Shown: positions 17,035-24,142 of the stretch, piece after piece
Numbering within the stretch: position 1 is the stretch's first letter
How the letters are laid out: the number at the start of each line of letters is the position of its first letter
NCBI GenBank assembly: GCA_019314005.1
Contig: JAFDAE010000015.1
Location: 1-30,380, forward strand
Direction: 5' to 3'
Source of the DNA: Deltaproteobacteria bacterium
Lineage (GTDB): Bacteria; Desulfobacterota; Desulfobacteria; C00003060; C00003106
Length of the DNA: 30,380 bases
Made by a program: the position numbers and the translations under genes
Notes under the pieces: model-generated
Told to the model about the DNA's origin: nothing
The model's input: the letters and a program-made list of their open reading frames with translations, nothing else
Database searches by the model: none

Positions 17035-18066
17035 TTAGATGATAAATTCCACTGGTTGGATCCCATAAGTCGCAGGATGAAGGCTCTTGACGATCTTTCT
17101 ACGAAATGCGCCCGTATTGGGATCACGTTCCGCCAGGCTCATCGTCTTACCCTTTTTAAACTTTCCTTGCCCGTCGGACACCACCAGCACCACCCTGGGC
17201 TGCGCCCCATCGGATCCTCCGGGAGTTTCCGTCACCAGGCCCATATCTCCGTTATCCAGTTGCACGAGTGTGCCTACAGGGTAGACCCCAAGCATATTGA
17301 TGAAGACCTTTAACAGAATCGGATCAAAATCATGTCCGGCCCCCTCCATCATCACACCCAAGGCGCGATCAGGGCTTAAAGGCTCGGGACGATACACCCG
17401 TGGGGATGTCATGGCATCAAAGACGTCCGCTATGGCGAGGATTCGTCCGAAGAGGCTCACGGACTTCTTCGTATGAGTCCGGGGATAGCCCGATAGATCG
17501 TATTTCAGGTGGTGCTCAAAGGGGGCTAGCAGTATCTTGGTCTTGAGATCTCGCGGGGCCTTTAATTTAACGATTTCGCGAACGCTATTCACGGGATGCT
17601 TCCGTATCTCTTCAAATTCCAGCTCGTCCAATTTCCCGGGTTTATTGAGGATCTCGTGAGGGACCTCTACCTTCCCCAGGTCGTGAAAAAGCCCACAAAT
17701 CCCAAGCCGCTCCAAGGCCCTCCGTGACAGCGAAATATGTTGTCCCAGGCACATAGAGAGTATGGCCACGTTTACCGAGTGGGCATACGTGTAGTCATCA
17801 TAATCCCGTAGTGTACTCATCGCCAAAAGCACGGACTCATCCTCCATGACGAGATCTACCATGTTTTGAACCATCCGTCTGGCCTTGCGAACCCCTGACC
17901 GCTTTTGGGATGTTATCTTTTGTGCCACTTCTTTGACCGAGTTTAGCGCATAAGAGTACGTCCTTCGAGCTCTTTGCTTACGTTCATGAGCAGAGTCCTC
18001 CGGGGTGGCGTCCGGGCCTACGACGATCTCCACCCATGCAAACCCACCCTGCTTTAGCTGCTCCAT
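17035..18066 (-). CDS. HD-GYP domain protein, main part (c-di-GMP phosphodiesterase type); N-terminus lies in another frame
   Basis: The 343 residues seen hold a complete HD-GYP domain: H96, HDLGK (128-132), HP (157-158), H185-H186, GYP (193-195), ADVFDAMTS (213-221). All metal-ligand positions are occupied, so c-di-GMP hydrolysis is plausible. A C-terminal extension of about 80 residues has no recognised domain. The ATG at 18066 has no ribosome binding site. The same frame stays open upstream through codons reading AEQEKEPLTWL, and the ORF ending at 18075 supplies the missing N-terminus in a different frame. The intact gene would be about 440 residues and run from 18353. It could be a real frameshift or a sequence error. 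Confidence 0.85.
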   Translation of the reverse strand: MEQLKQGGFAWVEIVVGPDATPEDSAHERKQRARRTYSYALNSVKEVAQKITSQKRSGVRKARRMVQNMVDLVMEDESVLLAMSTLRDYDDYTYAHSVNVAILSMCLGQHISLSRRALERLGICGLFHDLGKVEVPHEILNKPGKLDELEFEEIRKHPVNSVREIVKLKAPRDLKTKILLAPFEHHLKYDLSGYPRTHTKKSVSLFGRILAIADVFDAMTSPRVYRPEPLSPDRALGVMMEGAGHDFDPILLKVFINMLGVYPVGTLVQLDNGDMGLVTETPGGSDGAQPRVVLVVSDGQGKFKKGKTMSLAERDPNTGAFRRKIVKSLHPATYGIQPVEFII

Positions 18067-18074
18067 AAGCCATG

Positions 18075-18353
18075 TCAGAGGCTCCTTCTCTTGCTCAGCC
18101 CGATCAGGTCGAGAATCTCCCTCCGATAATGAAGCTTATCATCCTGCACGTAGAATCTGCCACGGGAGATCTGAAGCGTTACATACTCTTCATCCACGCC
18201 CCACCGGACAACCGTATGAACAAAGTTTTGGGCACACTCTATAAGCAGCTTATTATTATCCTTATGGATTTTGACCGTCTGCACCAGTCTATACAAGGTC
18301 CTGAGCAGGTCTTCTCCCAACTGCATATTTTCTTTGTCGGAATCAATGTTCAA
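18075..18353 (-). CDS. N-terminal part of the HD-GYP protein, frameshifted
   Basis: The 92-residue frame contains LYRLVQTVKIHKDNN, the type of helical segment that begins many deltaproteobacterial HD-GYP proteins, followed by strands, and ends abruptly in GLSKRRSL just before the other part. The TTG start at 18353 overlaps the TGA of the HEAT-repeat gene (TTGA), so it is translationally coupled. A one-base shift between about 18075 and 18115 would join it to the HD-GYP frame. Alone it has no known function. Confidence 0.7.
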   Translation of the reverse strand: MNIDSDKENMQLGEDLLRTLYRLVQTVKIHKDNNKLLIECAQNFVHTVVRWGVDEEYVTLQISRGRFYVQDDKLHYRREILDLIGLSKRRSL

Positions 18354-20170
18354 TGCTTTGCCCCCGCTTGTTTTTTGTTCTCCCCGGCAGCATTACGATA
18401 CGCACACCGCACAGTCGGCAATAGGCTTCGAGAGGCCTTATCCAGGATTTCCTGCGCCTCCTCCGTACCCAGTGCCATCAATGCCATGGCTGCGCCCTGA
18501 CGATGTGACGATCTGCCGAAACCGGGAATCCATCCACGGTTTAAGAGGACTCCTCGCAAAAATGGAATGGAACGGCTGGAACCACATTGACCAATAGCCC
18601 TGTAGCAGGCCAGAAGGTGCTCACGGTCTCGCCGTTTGAACTGTCGTTTCTCAAGATAGTCGAGCAAAAGGCTCTCGGCCAGCCTGTTCCTGCGCCGTCC
18701 CATATACTCCATCATAAATCGGCGAATAGTATGGCTGGCGTCCTCGACAAGGTGAAAGACCTGCTGTATTGCCTGAGGGTCCCGAAGCAGCAGGGCGGTA
18801 ACCGCCTCCTTGCGCACCCGTTGCTTCGAATGATTGATCATCTTAAGCAGCAGCTCAGTAGTCTTTTTGCCCTTGAGGTGTCCCAGGATATAGACGAGCC
18901 TCTGGACCAGGGATTCTTCAGGACTATCCAGCAACTGCTCCAATGGACGAATATCTCTGTTTGCCAGGGATTTTATAATCTCCATAAGTTGCCGTTGAGC
19001 GCGGGAAGAATGCATCTGAAACAACAGAGGCCCAAGGGCCAGAATAGCCTCCGGCGGGAGGAGAAGGAGAACCCTTCGCAACATTTTTAAACGATATGCA
19101 CCCTTCTTATCCGGAGTTGGCCACAAGTGCTGAAGTACACCCAACACTTGGTGACTGGAGATTGCTAAAAAGAAATCGTCCAACAGGGGGAGGGCCCATG
19201 GTTTCTCGGTTTTACAGGAGCGATAGATTTCATGAAGGTTTTTAAGAAGCTTAAACGCGAATCCGAACTCCCCTTGCGTAAGCGTATCCTGAAATTCTTC
19301 GTTTATAAATTCTATTACAGAGGAAAAGCTCTGTTGATCGCGCTGTTCTTTAAGGATAACCACAAGCAGGTCCACTACGTCCTCGGTGTTGTCCAGTTCT
19401 GCCTCCTCAACGACCATTTCCTCCAGAGTTTTGATCTCCGCCGGGGTCAGTTCCCATGTACTGCCATCCATAACAGAGTCGGCTATGCTCGTTGAAGGCT
19501 CTTGTTTTTCCTCCTGCCTGTCTATGCTGTTGTGTTTATCCTCCGCCACTTTGAAATCGGAGAGGTCGATTAACGGTTCAGTCTCCCACAATACATCCGT
19601 GGCCTCGTACCGCAGATGAGCAAAATCCATCTCCCACAAGGCCGTCACCATGTCTCCTTCAGCTTCATCATCCAGGGCCTTGTACTGGTTCATAATCTTA
19701 AAAAGCCCTGTAATCTCATCTAGTTCAAGTCCCTTGTGAAACTCCAACCATTGGATGCCGTCCCGGAAAAGGAGAAAGGCCACGTTCCCTTCCCTCGCAG
19801 GGTCGTTATAGACAACCTCACCCCGAAACAGGAGCCCATCTTCTTCTACATCTAATCTGAGGTTGCCATGGCTCATCAAAAATTTATCCAGACAAGTTTT
19901 GACGCTTACGACGGATTTATGGCACACCCCGTGATCCTCAGGATAAATGGCGTAGTTCTTCACAGCTATGACAAACGAGACGATCACATCTTTTACAGCT
20001 CGAAGTTCCTCATCTGTCGGACCGCCGTCCGGCAATTCCAGCTCCTTATCCGTGGTTCTTTCCACTATACCATTCCTTGGTCGCAGTGTAGCATCACTGC
20101 CTTTCCTTGATTCACGGCCCCACTCCTTGCCCCATTGTTCCAATATTTCATAGGTTGGTTTCTCAGCCAT
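18350..20170 (-). CDS. HEAT-repeat scaffold protein coupled to the HD-GYP gene
   Basis: The 606-residue product has no signal peptide or membrane segment. The N-terminal third (about 45-190) is alpha/beta with the segment DGIQWLEFHKGLELDEITGL. An acidic linker follows at about 190-260. The last 250 residues are helical pairs typical of HEAT repeats (for example LGHLKGKKTTELLLKMI and RKEAVTALLLRD). I infer a protein-interaction scaffold. The ATG at 20170 is chosen over the TTG at 20194. The 3' end overlaps the HD-GYP start, so the two proteins are made together and may form a signalling pair, but no partner is shown by sequence. Confidence 0.78.
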   Translation of the reverse strand: MAEKPTYEILEQWGKEWGRESRKGSDATLRPRNGIVERTTDKELELPDGGPTDEELRAVKDVIVSFVIAVKNYAIYPEDHGVCHKSVVSVKTCLDKFLMSHGNLRLDVEEDGLLFRGEVVYNDPAREGNVAFLLFRDGIQWLEFHKGLELDEITGLFKIMNQYKALDDEAEGDMVTALWEMDFAHLRYEATDVLWETEPLIDLSDFKVAEDKHNSIDRQEEKQEPSTSIADSVMDGSTWELTPAEIKTLEEMVVEEAELDNTEDVVDLLVVILKEQRDQQSFSSVIEFINEEFQDTLTQGEFGFAFKLLKNLHEIYRSCKTEKPWALPLLDDFFLAISSHQVLGVLQHLWPTPDKKGAYRLKMLRRVLLLLPPEAILALGPLLFQMHSSRAQRQLMEIIKSLANRDIRPLEQLLDSPEESLVQRLVYILGHLKGKKTTELLLKMINHSKQRVRKEAVTALLLRDPQAIQQVFHLVEDASHTIRRFMMEYMGRRRNRLAESLLLDYLEKRQFKRRDREHLLACYRAIGQCGSSRSIPFLRGVLLNRGWIPGFGRSSHRQGAAMALMALGTEEAQEILDKASRSLLPTVRCAYRNAAGENKKQAGAKH

Positions 20171-20408
20171 TATAAGTTTTCTTCCCAAGGACAAGTCTAT
20201 GCGCTTCCACTTGTGATAGCAGGAAGTATGCCGAAATGGAGCAGAAAACCAACTTAGTATAAGTCGGGATAATTAAAGCTTATTTCCCGTATAATGTGGA
20301 TGAGAAAGACTCGGTGGCTCTTACCCGGGATAGCCTCGGCGTCAAATCCTTGACTTTCGCAAAGCTATGCCTTCAAACCTTGAGAATATTCTGGTGAGAT
20401 CATTGCGG

Positions 20409-20441
20409 AGTGCCGCCCTCCCGAGCGCGGCGCTTTTTATT
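20409..20441 (+). terminator. Rho-independent terminator-like hairpin
   Basis: The stem AGTGCCGC (20409-20416) with GCGGCGCT (20427-20434) is eight pairs including one G-U. A 10-base loop and then TTTTATT follow. No intact gene lies upstream on the plus strand, so it may be a leftover of a lost gene. Confidence 0.5.
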
Positions 20442-20458
20442 GTGGAGACGTCTTCTTT

Positions 20459-20549
20459 GAATCTCACTGTCCCCATAGGGCTTCAGGCTATATTAAATAC
20501 GGAAAGCGGTGTGCTTCGCTTTGATGAACCTGCCACGAGTCCTTTATAA
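20459..20549 (+). pseudogene. Remnant of an LD-carboxypeptidase 3' end
   Basis: The frame ends in NLTVPIGLQAILNTESG then VLRFDEPATSPL, close to the last 30 residues of the gene at 16089-17000. The DNA of 20459-20544 aligns without gaps to 16913-16998, with a 29-base identical run in the middle and about a dozen differences overall. Nothing upstream of 20459 resembles the rest of the gene. Both copies are on the plus strand and bracket the HD-GYP/HEAT pair. Confidence 0.85.
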
Positions 20550-20613
20550 AATATCTCCTTTTGCTGTGTGTGTCTCGGCTTGCCTTTTGTATCCCAATGA
20601 CGTATAGTTAGAT

Positions 20614-20661
20614 ATGGTATTTGTAGAGACACCGAACCTTGTAAAGGAGTGGCTCCAATGA
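20614..20661 (+). pseudogene. Truncated toxin start (HigB/RelE-like), 15 codons
   Basis: ATG GTA TTT GTA GAG ACA begins a frame reading MVFVETPNLVKEWLQ then stop. The opening resembles the first residues of HigB/RelE-type toxins (M-x-F-I/V-E-T/S-P), which normally precede NadS-like antitoxins, and the stop overlaps the antitoxin ATG (ATGA) as expected of such pairs. Only the first 10 or so residues remain, so an internal deletion is inferred. The match is short and could be chance. Confidence 0.45.
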
Positions 20662-20948
20662 ACGAAAACGATTTTACAAATCTTACTGAAAGTATTAAAC
20701 AAGCAGGACAGATCAAGAGGGGAAAACTGAAGGCCGGTCGTGTCTTTGAGGTTACTCCCTTGGACATCAAGGCAATACGAAAGAAACTTCACAAGTCCCA
20801 GAGAGAGTTTGCTCTCATGATCGGAGTGAGCGTTTCCACTCTTCAGAACTGGGAACAAGGCCGGCGGAATCCAGACGGCCCGGCAAGGGCTCTTTTGAAG
20901 GTTGCTGCGGAAAATCCAGATGCAGTCGCCCAGGCATTGGGAACATAA
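20658..20948 (+). CDS. NadS-like XRE-family antitoxin/transcription regulator
   Basis: The 96-residue protein has a helix-turn-helix near 37-66 with LDIKAIRKKLHKSQREFA, the recognition part GVSVSTLQNWEQGRR (57-70), and the family ending of NPDGPARALLKVAAENPDAV. This is the NadS/HigA-type antitoxin pattern. The ATG at 20658 has AAAGGAG ending eight bases before it; the GTG at 20649 abuts that site and is rejected. The cognate toxin would lie just upstream but only a 15-codon remnant is left, so the gene is probably an orphan antitoxin and may repress its own promoter. Confidence 0.88.
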   Translation: MNENDFTNLTESIKQAGQIKRGKLKAGRVFEVTPLDIKAIRKKLHKSQREFALMIGVSVSTLQNWEQGRRNPDGPARALLKVAAENPDAVAQALGT

Positions 20949-20959
20949 GGTGCCTTCAT

Positions 20960-20973
20960 CCGGGACGTCCCGG
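20960..20973. repeat. Perfect 14-bp palindrome CCGGGACGTCCCGG
   Basis: It lies 12 bp after the NadS-like stop codon. It has no T-run, so it is not a terminator. The GGGAC/GTCCC core is similar to the GGATGTCCC repeats flanking the next gene. Confidence 0.6.
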
Positions 20974-21012
20974 TTGGCCTCAAAACGTATTGAGCCGGCT
21001 GCAAAAGTAAAG

Positions 21013-21030
21013 GGATGTCCCTAAAGCGCC
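21013..21030 (+). repeat. Left 18-bp direct repeat flanking the hemolysin III gene
   Basis: GGATGTCCCTAAAGCGCC matches 21735-21752 at 17 of 18 positions. It directly precedes the G+C-rich gene, and GCGCC (21026-21030) also pairs with GGCG four bases on. Confidence 0.75.
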
Positions 21031-21052
21031 TTTAGGCGGAAAAAGTCAAGCT

Positions 21053-21706
21053 ATGATCGAAGCGCTTGCATTGCAAGAACGCACTCAGTCTCTTGGGGAG
21101 GAAATCGCGAACAGCGTAAGCCACTGTGTCGGCTTGCTGGCGGCAGTGGCTGCTGCCCCTGTTCTCGTTGTTGCCGCGGTCCAACGTGGCGGCGCAGCGG
21201 GAATCGTGGGCGCGAGCGTCTTCGCTGCGACGATGGTGCTGCTGTATCTCACATCCACGCTCTACCACGCGTTGCCAAGGAATAGGGCCAAGCGGGTATT
21301 CCAGGTTCTCGACCACGGAGCGATCTACCTCCTGATAGCCGGCACATACACGCCGTTCACGCTCGGCGTGCTTCGCGGTACATGGGGCTGGACGCTGTTC
21401 GGGCTCGTGTGGGGTCTGGCCCTTGCCGGTGTCGTACTAAAGGCTGTCGGTGGGGTTCGGTATCCGATTCTCTCGACATGCCTGTATATAGCCATGGGCT
21501 GGCTCGTCCTCATCATGGTAAAGCCGCTATGGATCAGTATGCCGGCGTGGGGCTTGTTCTGGCTATTGGCAGGCGGTATCGCGTACACGGCGGGGGTGGC
21601 GTTCTTCGCGGCTGAGCGGGTCCGCTACAGCCACTTTGTCTGGCACCTATTCGTTATCGTGGGTAGCGTGTGTCACTTCATCGCGGTATTGTGGTACGCG
21701 GCGTAA
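21053..21706 (+). CDS. trhA: TrhA/hemolysin III family membrane protein (PAQR-like)
   Basis: The 217-residue protein is mostly membrane segments (seven expected). The family marks are H24 in NSVSHCVG, H73 in STLYHALP, D88-H89 in LDHGAIYLLIAGTYTPF, and a C-terminal HFVWHLFVIVGSVCHF with two or three histidines, forming the PAQR metal site. Family members are linked to membrane fluidity control and sometimes to haemolysis in heterologous hosts; a role here is not shown. The gene is clearly richer in G+C than its neighbours and lies between 18-bp direct repeats, suggesting transfer. The start lacks a good ribosome binding site. Confidence 0.92.
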   Translation: MIEALALQERTQSLGEEIANSVSHCVGLLAAVAAAPVLVVAAVQRGGAAGIVGASVFAATMVLLYLTSTLYHALPRNRAKRVFQVLDHGAIYLLIAGTYTPFTLGVLRGTWGWTLFGLVWGLALAGVVLKAVGGVRYPILSTCLYIAMGWLVLIMVKPLWISMPAWGLFWLLAGGIAYTAGVAFFAAERVRYSHFVWHLFVIVGSVCHFIAVLWYAA

Positions 21707-21734
21707 TAAGGGACTTGAGGGCCGGAGGACTATA

Positions 21735-21752
21735 GGATGTCCCTAAAGTGCC
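21735..21752 (+). repeat. Right 18-bp direct repeat flanking the hemolysin III gene
   Basis: GGATGTCCCTAAAGTGCC, one mismatch from 21013-21030, 29 bp after the hemolysin III stop. Confidence 0.75.
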
Positions 21753-21756
21753 CAAT

Positions 21757-21785
21757 AAAAAGTCCCCCATGATGGGTGACTTTTT
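21757..21785. terminator. Bidirectional terminator between trhA and the cold-shock gene
   Basis: AAAAAGTC(CC)CCCAT pairs with ATGGG(T)GACTTTTT around a short turn, with A and T runs on both sides. It can end transcripts from trhA (plus) and from the cold-shock gene (minus). Confidence 0.75.
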
Positions 21786-21797
21786 ATAGTGCAGGTC

Positions 21798-21998
21798 TTA
21801 GATCTGACGAACATTCTCGGCAGCCGGACCTTTCTGGCCTTGGGTAACATCAAACGTTACCCTTGCTCCCTCAGTTAGAGATTTGAAACCCTCTGCCTGA
21901 ATTGCTGAATGATGAACGAATATGTCGTTCCCACCGTCTTGCTCGATAAAGCCAAACCCCTTTGAATCATTAAACCATTTTACTGTTCCTTCAGCCAT
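21798..21998 (-). CDS. cspA: CspA-family cold-shock protein
   Basis: The 66-residue single-stranded nucleic-acid binding protein has RNP1 KGFGFI (13-18) and RNP2 DIFVHH (25-30), the two aromatic patches of the OB fold. The ATG at 21998 has AGGAG nine bases upstream; the TTG at 22004 is too close to it. Csp proteins melt RNA structure and act as transcription antiterminators, often controlled by a structured 5' leader. The 22005-22140 leader region does hold two short hairpins. The gene is alone on its strand and followed by a strong terminator. Confidence 0.96.
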   Translation of the reverse strand: MAEGTVKWFNDSKGFGFIEQDGGNDIFVHHSAIQAEGFKSLTEGARVTFDVTQGQKGPAAENVRQI

Positions 21999-22020
21999 CT
22001 TCAACTACTCCTTTGTATTC

Positions 22021-22036
22021 GGTTCCTTTTGGAACC
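22021..22036 (-). promoter_or_regulatory. Hairpin in the cold-shock gene leader
   Basis: GGTTCC-AAAA-GGAACC on the minus strand is a perfect 6-bp stem with a 4-base loop, starting 23 bp before the ATG and close to the ribosome binding site. A smaller CTCT/AGAG stem lies just upstream. It may affect translation with temperature; this is inference. Confidence 0.4.
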
Positions 22037-22101
22037 ATTTTAATAATAGGTCTCTATAAAGAGCCCCGGTTGGCAGTATGTTCAAAGCCCCTAAACACAA
22101 A

Positions 22102-22132
22102 AAACCGCATATCCTATATGGACGTGCGGTTT
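22102..22132 (-). terminator. Terminator or attenuator upstream of the cold-shock gene
   Basis: The stem AAACCGCA (22102-22109) and TGCGGTTT (22125-22132) is eight perfect pairs with a 15-base loop. On the minus strand it is followed by TTTTTTGTG. It would stop minus-strand transcription entering the cold-shock gene, or attenuate it if the promoter lies upstream. Confidence 0.55.
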
Positions 22133-22275
22133 ACTTTTCTGTAATTTTTGACTACAAACAGGTACTGCGCACTGCATATCAAATATCTTGATAACATATA
22201 TCCTGACGAAAGCAAGGCTTTTTTTGGTTTTTTTTTGGACTATTAGCTGTTAAGAGTTTTTCAATCTGGTATTTA

Positions 22276-22420
22276 GAGAGAAATCCTGCTGATGAAATCG
22301 TAAGCACGGCTGCCAATGAAAATGCACACATTATTGTGATAGCAACGCACGGTCTGACAGGCTGGCGAAGACTTGTATTCGGATCGGTTAGCCGAGAAGG
22401 TAGTCAGGCTTGCTCCTTAG
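22276..22420 (+). pseudogene. Frameshifted C-terminal remnant of a universal stress protein (UspA family)
   Basis: The frame reads ERNPADEIVSTAANENAHII then VIATHGLTGWRRLVFGSV, the UspA C-terminal half with its G-x2-G-x9-G-S/T nucleotide motif. After GSV at 22389 one extra base puts the rest out of frame; skipping it gives AEKVVRLAP and a stop, the expected continuation. No start codon and no N-terminal half can be found upstream, where the sequence becomes T-rich. The gene is dead. Confidence 0.8.
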
Positions 22421-22471
22421 TGAGAGGGCTGAGCTGCTGGGGCTCATACTCAGGAAAGAAGGGAACAGTCC

Positions 22472-22897
22472 ATGTCGAAAATAATCGAGACATTCAGAAA
22501 AGGGATTATTAAGGTTGATATTGCATTCCATGTAGTTGCGGCAATTATGCTGCTTGTTGCATGCGGGTTTATCCTGTTCTATGGCGTACTTAACATCCTG
22601 CACCCGTCTCGGGAGTCAATAATACACCTGATAAATGATGTGCTTCTCGCCCTCATCGTCCTTGAACTCCTCTGGACCGTAAACAGGTTCCTGAAAAAGC
22701 AGAAATTCCTTTTGGGACCGTTTCTCGCCATTGGCATAATAGCCGGAGTGAGGAGGATATTGCTCATAGAGGCCCAGACCTCTCTGATGGAGCATGTGGA
22801 GATGGCAAAGCTGTATGAGATAGGTATCAGCGCTATAGTGGTACTAATCCTGATGGTTGCGTACTACATATCTGTCAAGGCACAGAAGCTGGAGTAG
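22472..22897 (+). CDS. PsiE-like small membrane protein
   Basis: The 141-residue protein has four hydrophobic segments at about 19-41, 54-73, 80-98 and 115-134, with a polar basic tail. The pattern and the central segment LINDVLLALIVLELLWTV match the PsiE (phosphate-starvation-inducible) family, inner-membrane proteins whose biochemical role is unknown. GAAGGG lies about eight bases before the ATG. I see no Pho box. Its neighbours are not phosphate genes, so induction by phosphate starvation is not implied here. Confidence 0.8.
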   Translation: MSKIIETFRKGIIKVDIAFHVVAAIMLLVACGFILFYGVLNILHPSRESIIHLINDVLLALIVLELLWTVNRFLKKQKFLLGPFLAIGIIAGVRRILLIEAQTSLMEHVEMAKLYEIGISAIVVLILMVAYYISVKAQKLE

Positions 22898-22919
22898 ACA
22901 TCTTAGAGTTTCGTGACTT

Positions 22920-22949
22920 TTGATAACCAACCGTGTGCTGTAGTAATAT
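22920..22949 (+). promoter_or_regulatory. Possible promoter of the DUF362 gene
   Basis: TTGATA (22920-22925), 18 bases, TAATAT (22944-22949). The predicted transcript starts about eight bases before the ATG at 22964, which argues against the GTG at 22913 as start. Confidence 0.4.
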
Positions 22950-22963
22950 CTGAGACATCATAT

Positions 22964-24016
22964 ATGACTAAAAAAAAGACAAGTGTTGTAGCTTTGGTAA
23001 GAGGGGAGGATCGGCGCCAGAACATCTTACATGCCCTCCGTCTTCTTGATAAAGAGATCGCGGTAGGCAGGAAACCGCTTGTCAAACCCAACTTTGTCTC
23101 TACTAAGGTGCAATTGGCTGCATCTCATGCTGATGCCGCACGTGCGGTTGTCGATTTTCTCCGGGAAAAGACATCCCGCCCCATCATCATTGGTGAAGGC
23201 GCCGCCGCTTCGGATACATTCAAGGGATATGAAAATTTTAACTTCTTGAAACTTAGGGGAAAATATCAGGATGTGAAATTTACTGATTTGAACAGAGACG
23301 ACTTTGAAATTGTAACTCTCTATGACCAAAAATTAAATCCACAACCCTTTCGCATAGCAAGAACAACACTTGAAAGTGACTTCAGGGTCTCTCTAAGCAT
23401 ACCAAAGACACACGATGCCACCTGTATAACTTTATCCCTTAAGAATATGGTTGTCGGAAGCCTTATCCGGGATGTCGGGCCTAATATTGTTAACCTTGCA
23501 GGCAGAATAGCCGACAAGGGGATGAGATTGGTCCCTTCTCGAATCAAGCCGCTGTTTTCCTTTCAGGGCTTGAGCCGTTTAGGGATTACAAAGATTGGCG
23601 GCAGTGACAAGGTGAAACTACACCAGGGCTACCTCAATATACACCTTTTTCTTTATCAGCTCGCAAGAATAATCCCGCCCCACCTTTGTGTCTTGGACGG
23701 CTTCGAGGCTATGGAGGGAAACGGCCCTGTTTCAGGAGACAGGGTGGACTGGAGGATTGCTATTGCTGGAACAGACTTTCTTGCCACCGATACAGTGGCT
23801 GCTGTTCTCATGGGGTTTGATCCAGAGGACATAGGGTATCTGTATTTCTGCAAAAGTGACAAATTAGGCGAAGGGAACATAGATAAGATTAAAGTAATAG
23901 GGACACCTCTAAAAGAATGTCTCCGTCCATTTAGGCCTCATCAATCTTATAAAAAACAGCTTGACTGGAAAAAAAACAGCAAGAAGGTTTTCAAGATGCT
24001 TAGAGTTCTCTTGTAA
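22964..24016 (+). CDS. DUF362-domain protein
   Basis: The 350-residue protein has the DUF362 pattern: ALVRGEDR (10-17), KPNFVS (41-46), a central SIPKTHDATCITLSLKN, and GTDFLATDTVAAVLMGFDP toward the end. There are no ferredoxin cysteines, unlike some relatives that carry an added 4Fe-4S domain. The family is related to larA-type/nickel and iron-sulfur proteins but its activity is not established, so none is given. The start at ATG 22964 fits the family N-terminus and the promoter. Its stop codon overlaps the next promoter. Confidence 0.85.
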   Translation: MTKKKTSVVALVRGEDRRQNILHALRLLDKEIAVGRKPLVKPNFVSTKVQLAASHADAARAVVDFLREKTSRPIIIGEGAAASDTFKGYENFNFLKLRGKYQDVKFTDLNRDDFEIVTLYDQKLNPQPFRIARTTLESDFRVSLSIPKTHDATCITLSLKNMVVGSLIRDVGPNIVNLAGRIADKGMRLVPSRIKPLFSFQGLSRLGITKIGGSDKVKLHQGYLNIHLFLYQLARIIPPHLCVLDGFEAMEGNGPVSGDRVDWRIAIAGTDFLATDTVAAVLMGFDPEDIGYLYFCKSDKLGEGNIDKIKVIGTPLKECLRPFRPHQSYKKQLDWKKNSKKVFKMLRVLL

Positions 24017-24039
24017 CCAAGTGGGCGCACTGGTATAAT
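24011..24039 (+). promoter_or_regulatory. Sigma-70-type promoter of the Memo-family gene
   Basis: TTGTAA (24011-24016, overlapping the DUF362 stop), a 17-base spacer, and a perfect TATAAT (24034-24039). It leaves a leader of about 95 bases before the Memo-family ATG. Confidence 0.6.
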
Positions 24040-24142
24040 AAACCTAAATTGAGCGATAGAGAGATCTTGGAAGCTCAGTTAATCCTGTCGGAAAAGTCCT
24101 ACCATAGCCGATCAAACAATTCACATTTAAAGGGGGGTTACC

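Larger units (their letters stand above)
20171..20657. other. Accessory spacer of remnants between the HEAT gene and the NadS-like gene
   Basis: No intact gene is visible. It holds a consensus TATAAT on plus (20290-20295) without a good -35, a terminator-like hairpin (20409-20441), a decayed ldcA 3' end (20459-20549) and a truncated toxin start (20614-20661). I recognise nothing in 20200-20400. Confidence 0.6.

Noticed and set aside
18587..19090. 167-codon plus-strand ORF inside the HEAT-repeat gene
   Set aside because: Antisense shadow with no known motif; the HEAT protein on the other strand is convincing.
20195..20400. Possible c-di-GMP riboswitch upstream of the NadS-like gene
   Set aside because: I could not find the conserved GEMM core; a covariance search would be needed.
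22201..22245. T-rich tract after AAAGC-aag-GCTTT as a terminator
   Set aside because: The stem is only five pairs and no intact plus-strand gene precedes it.
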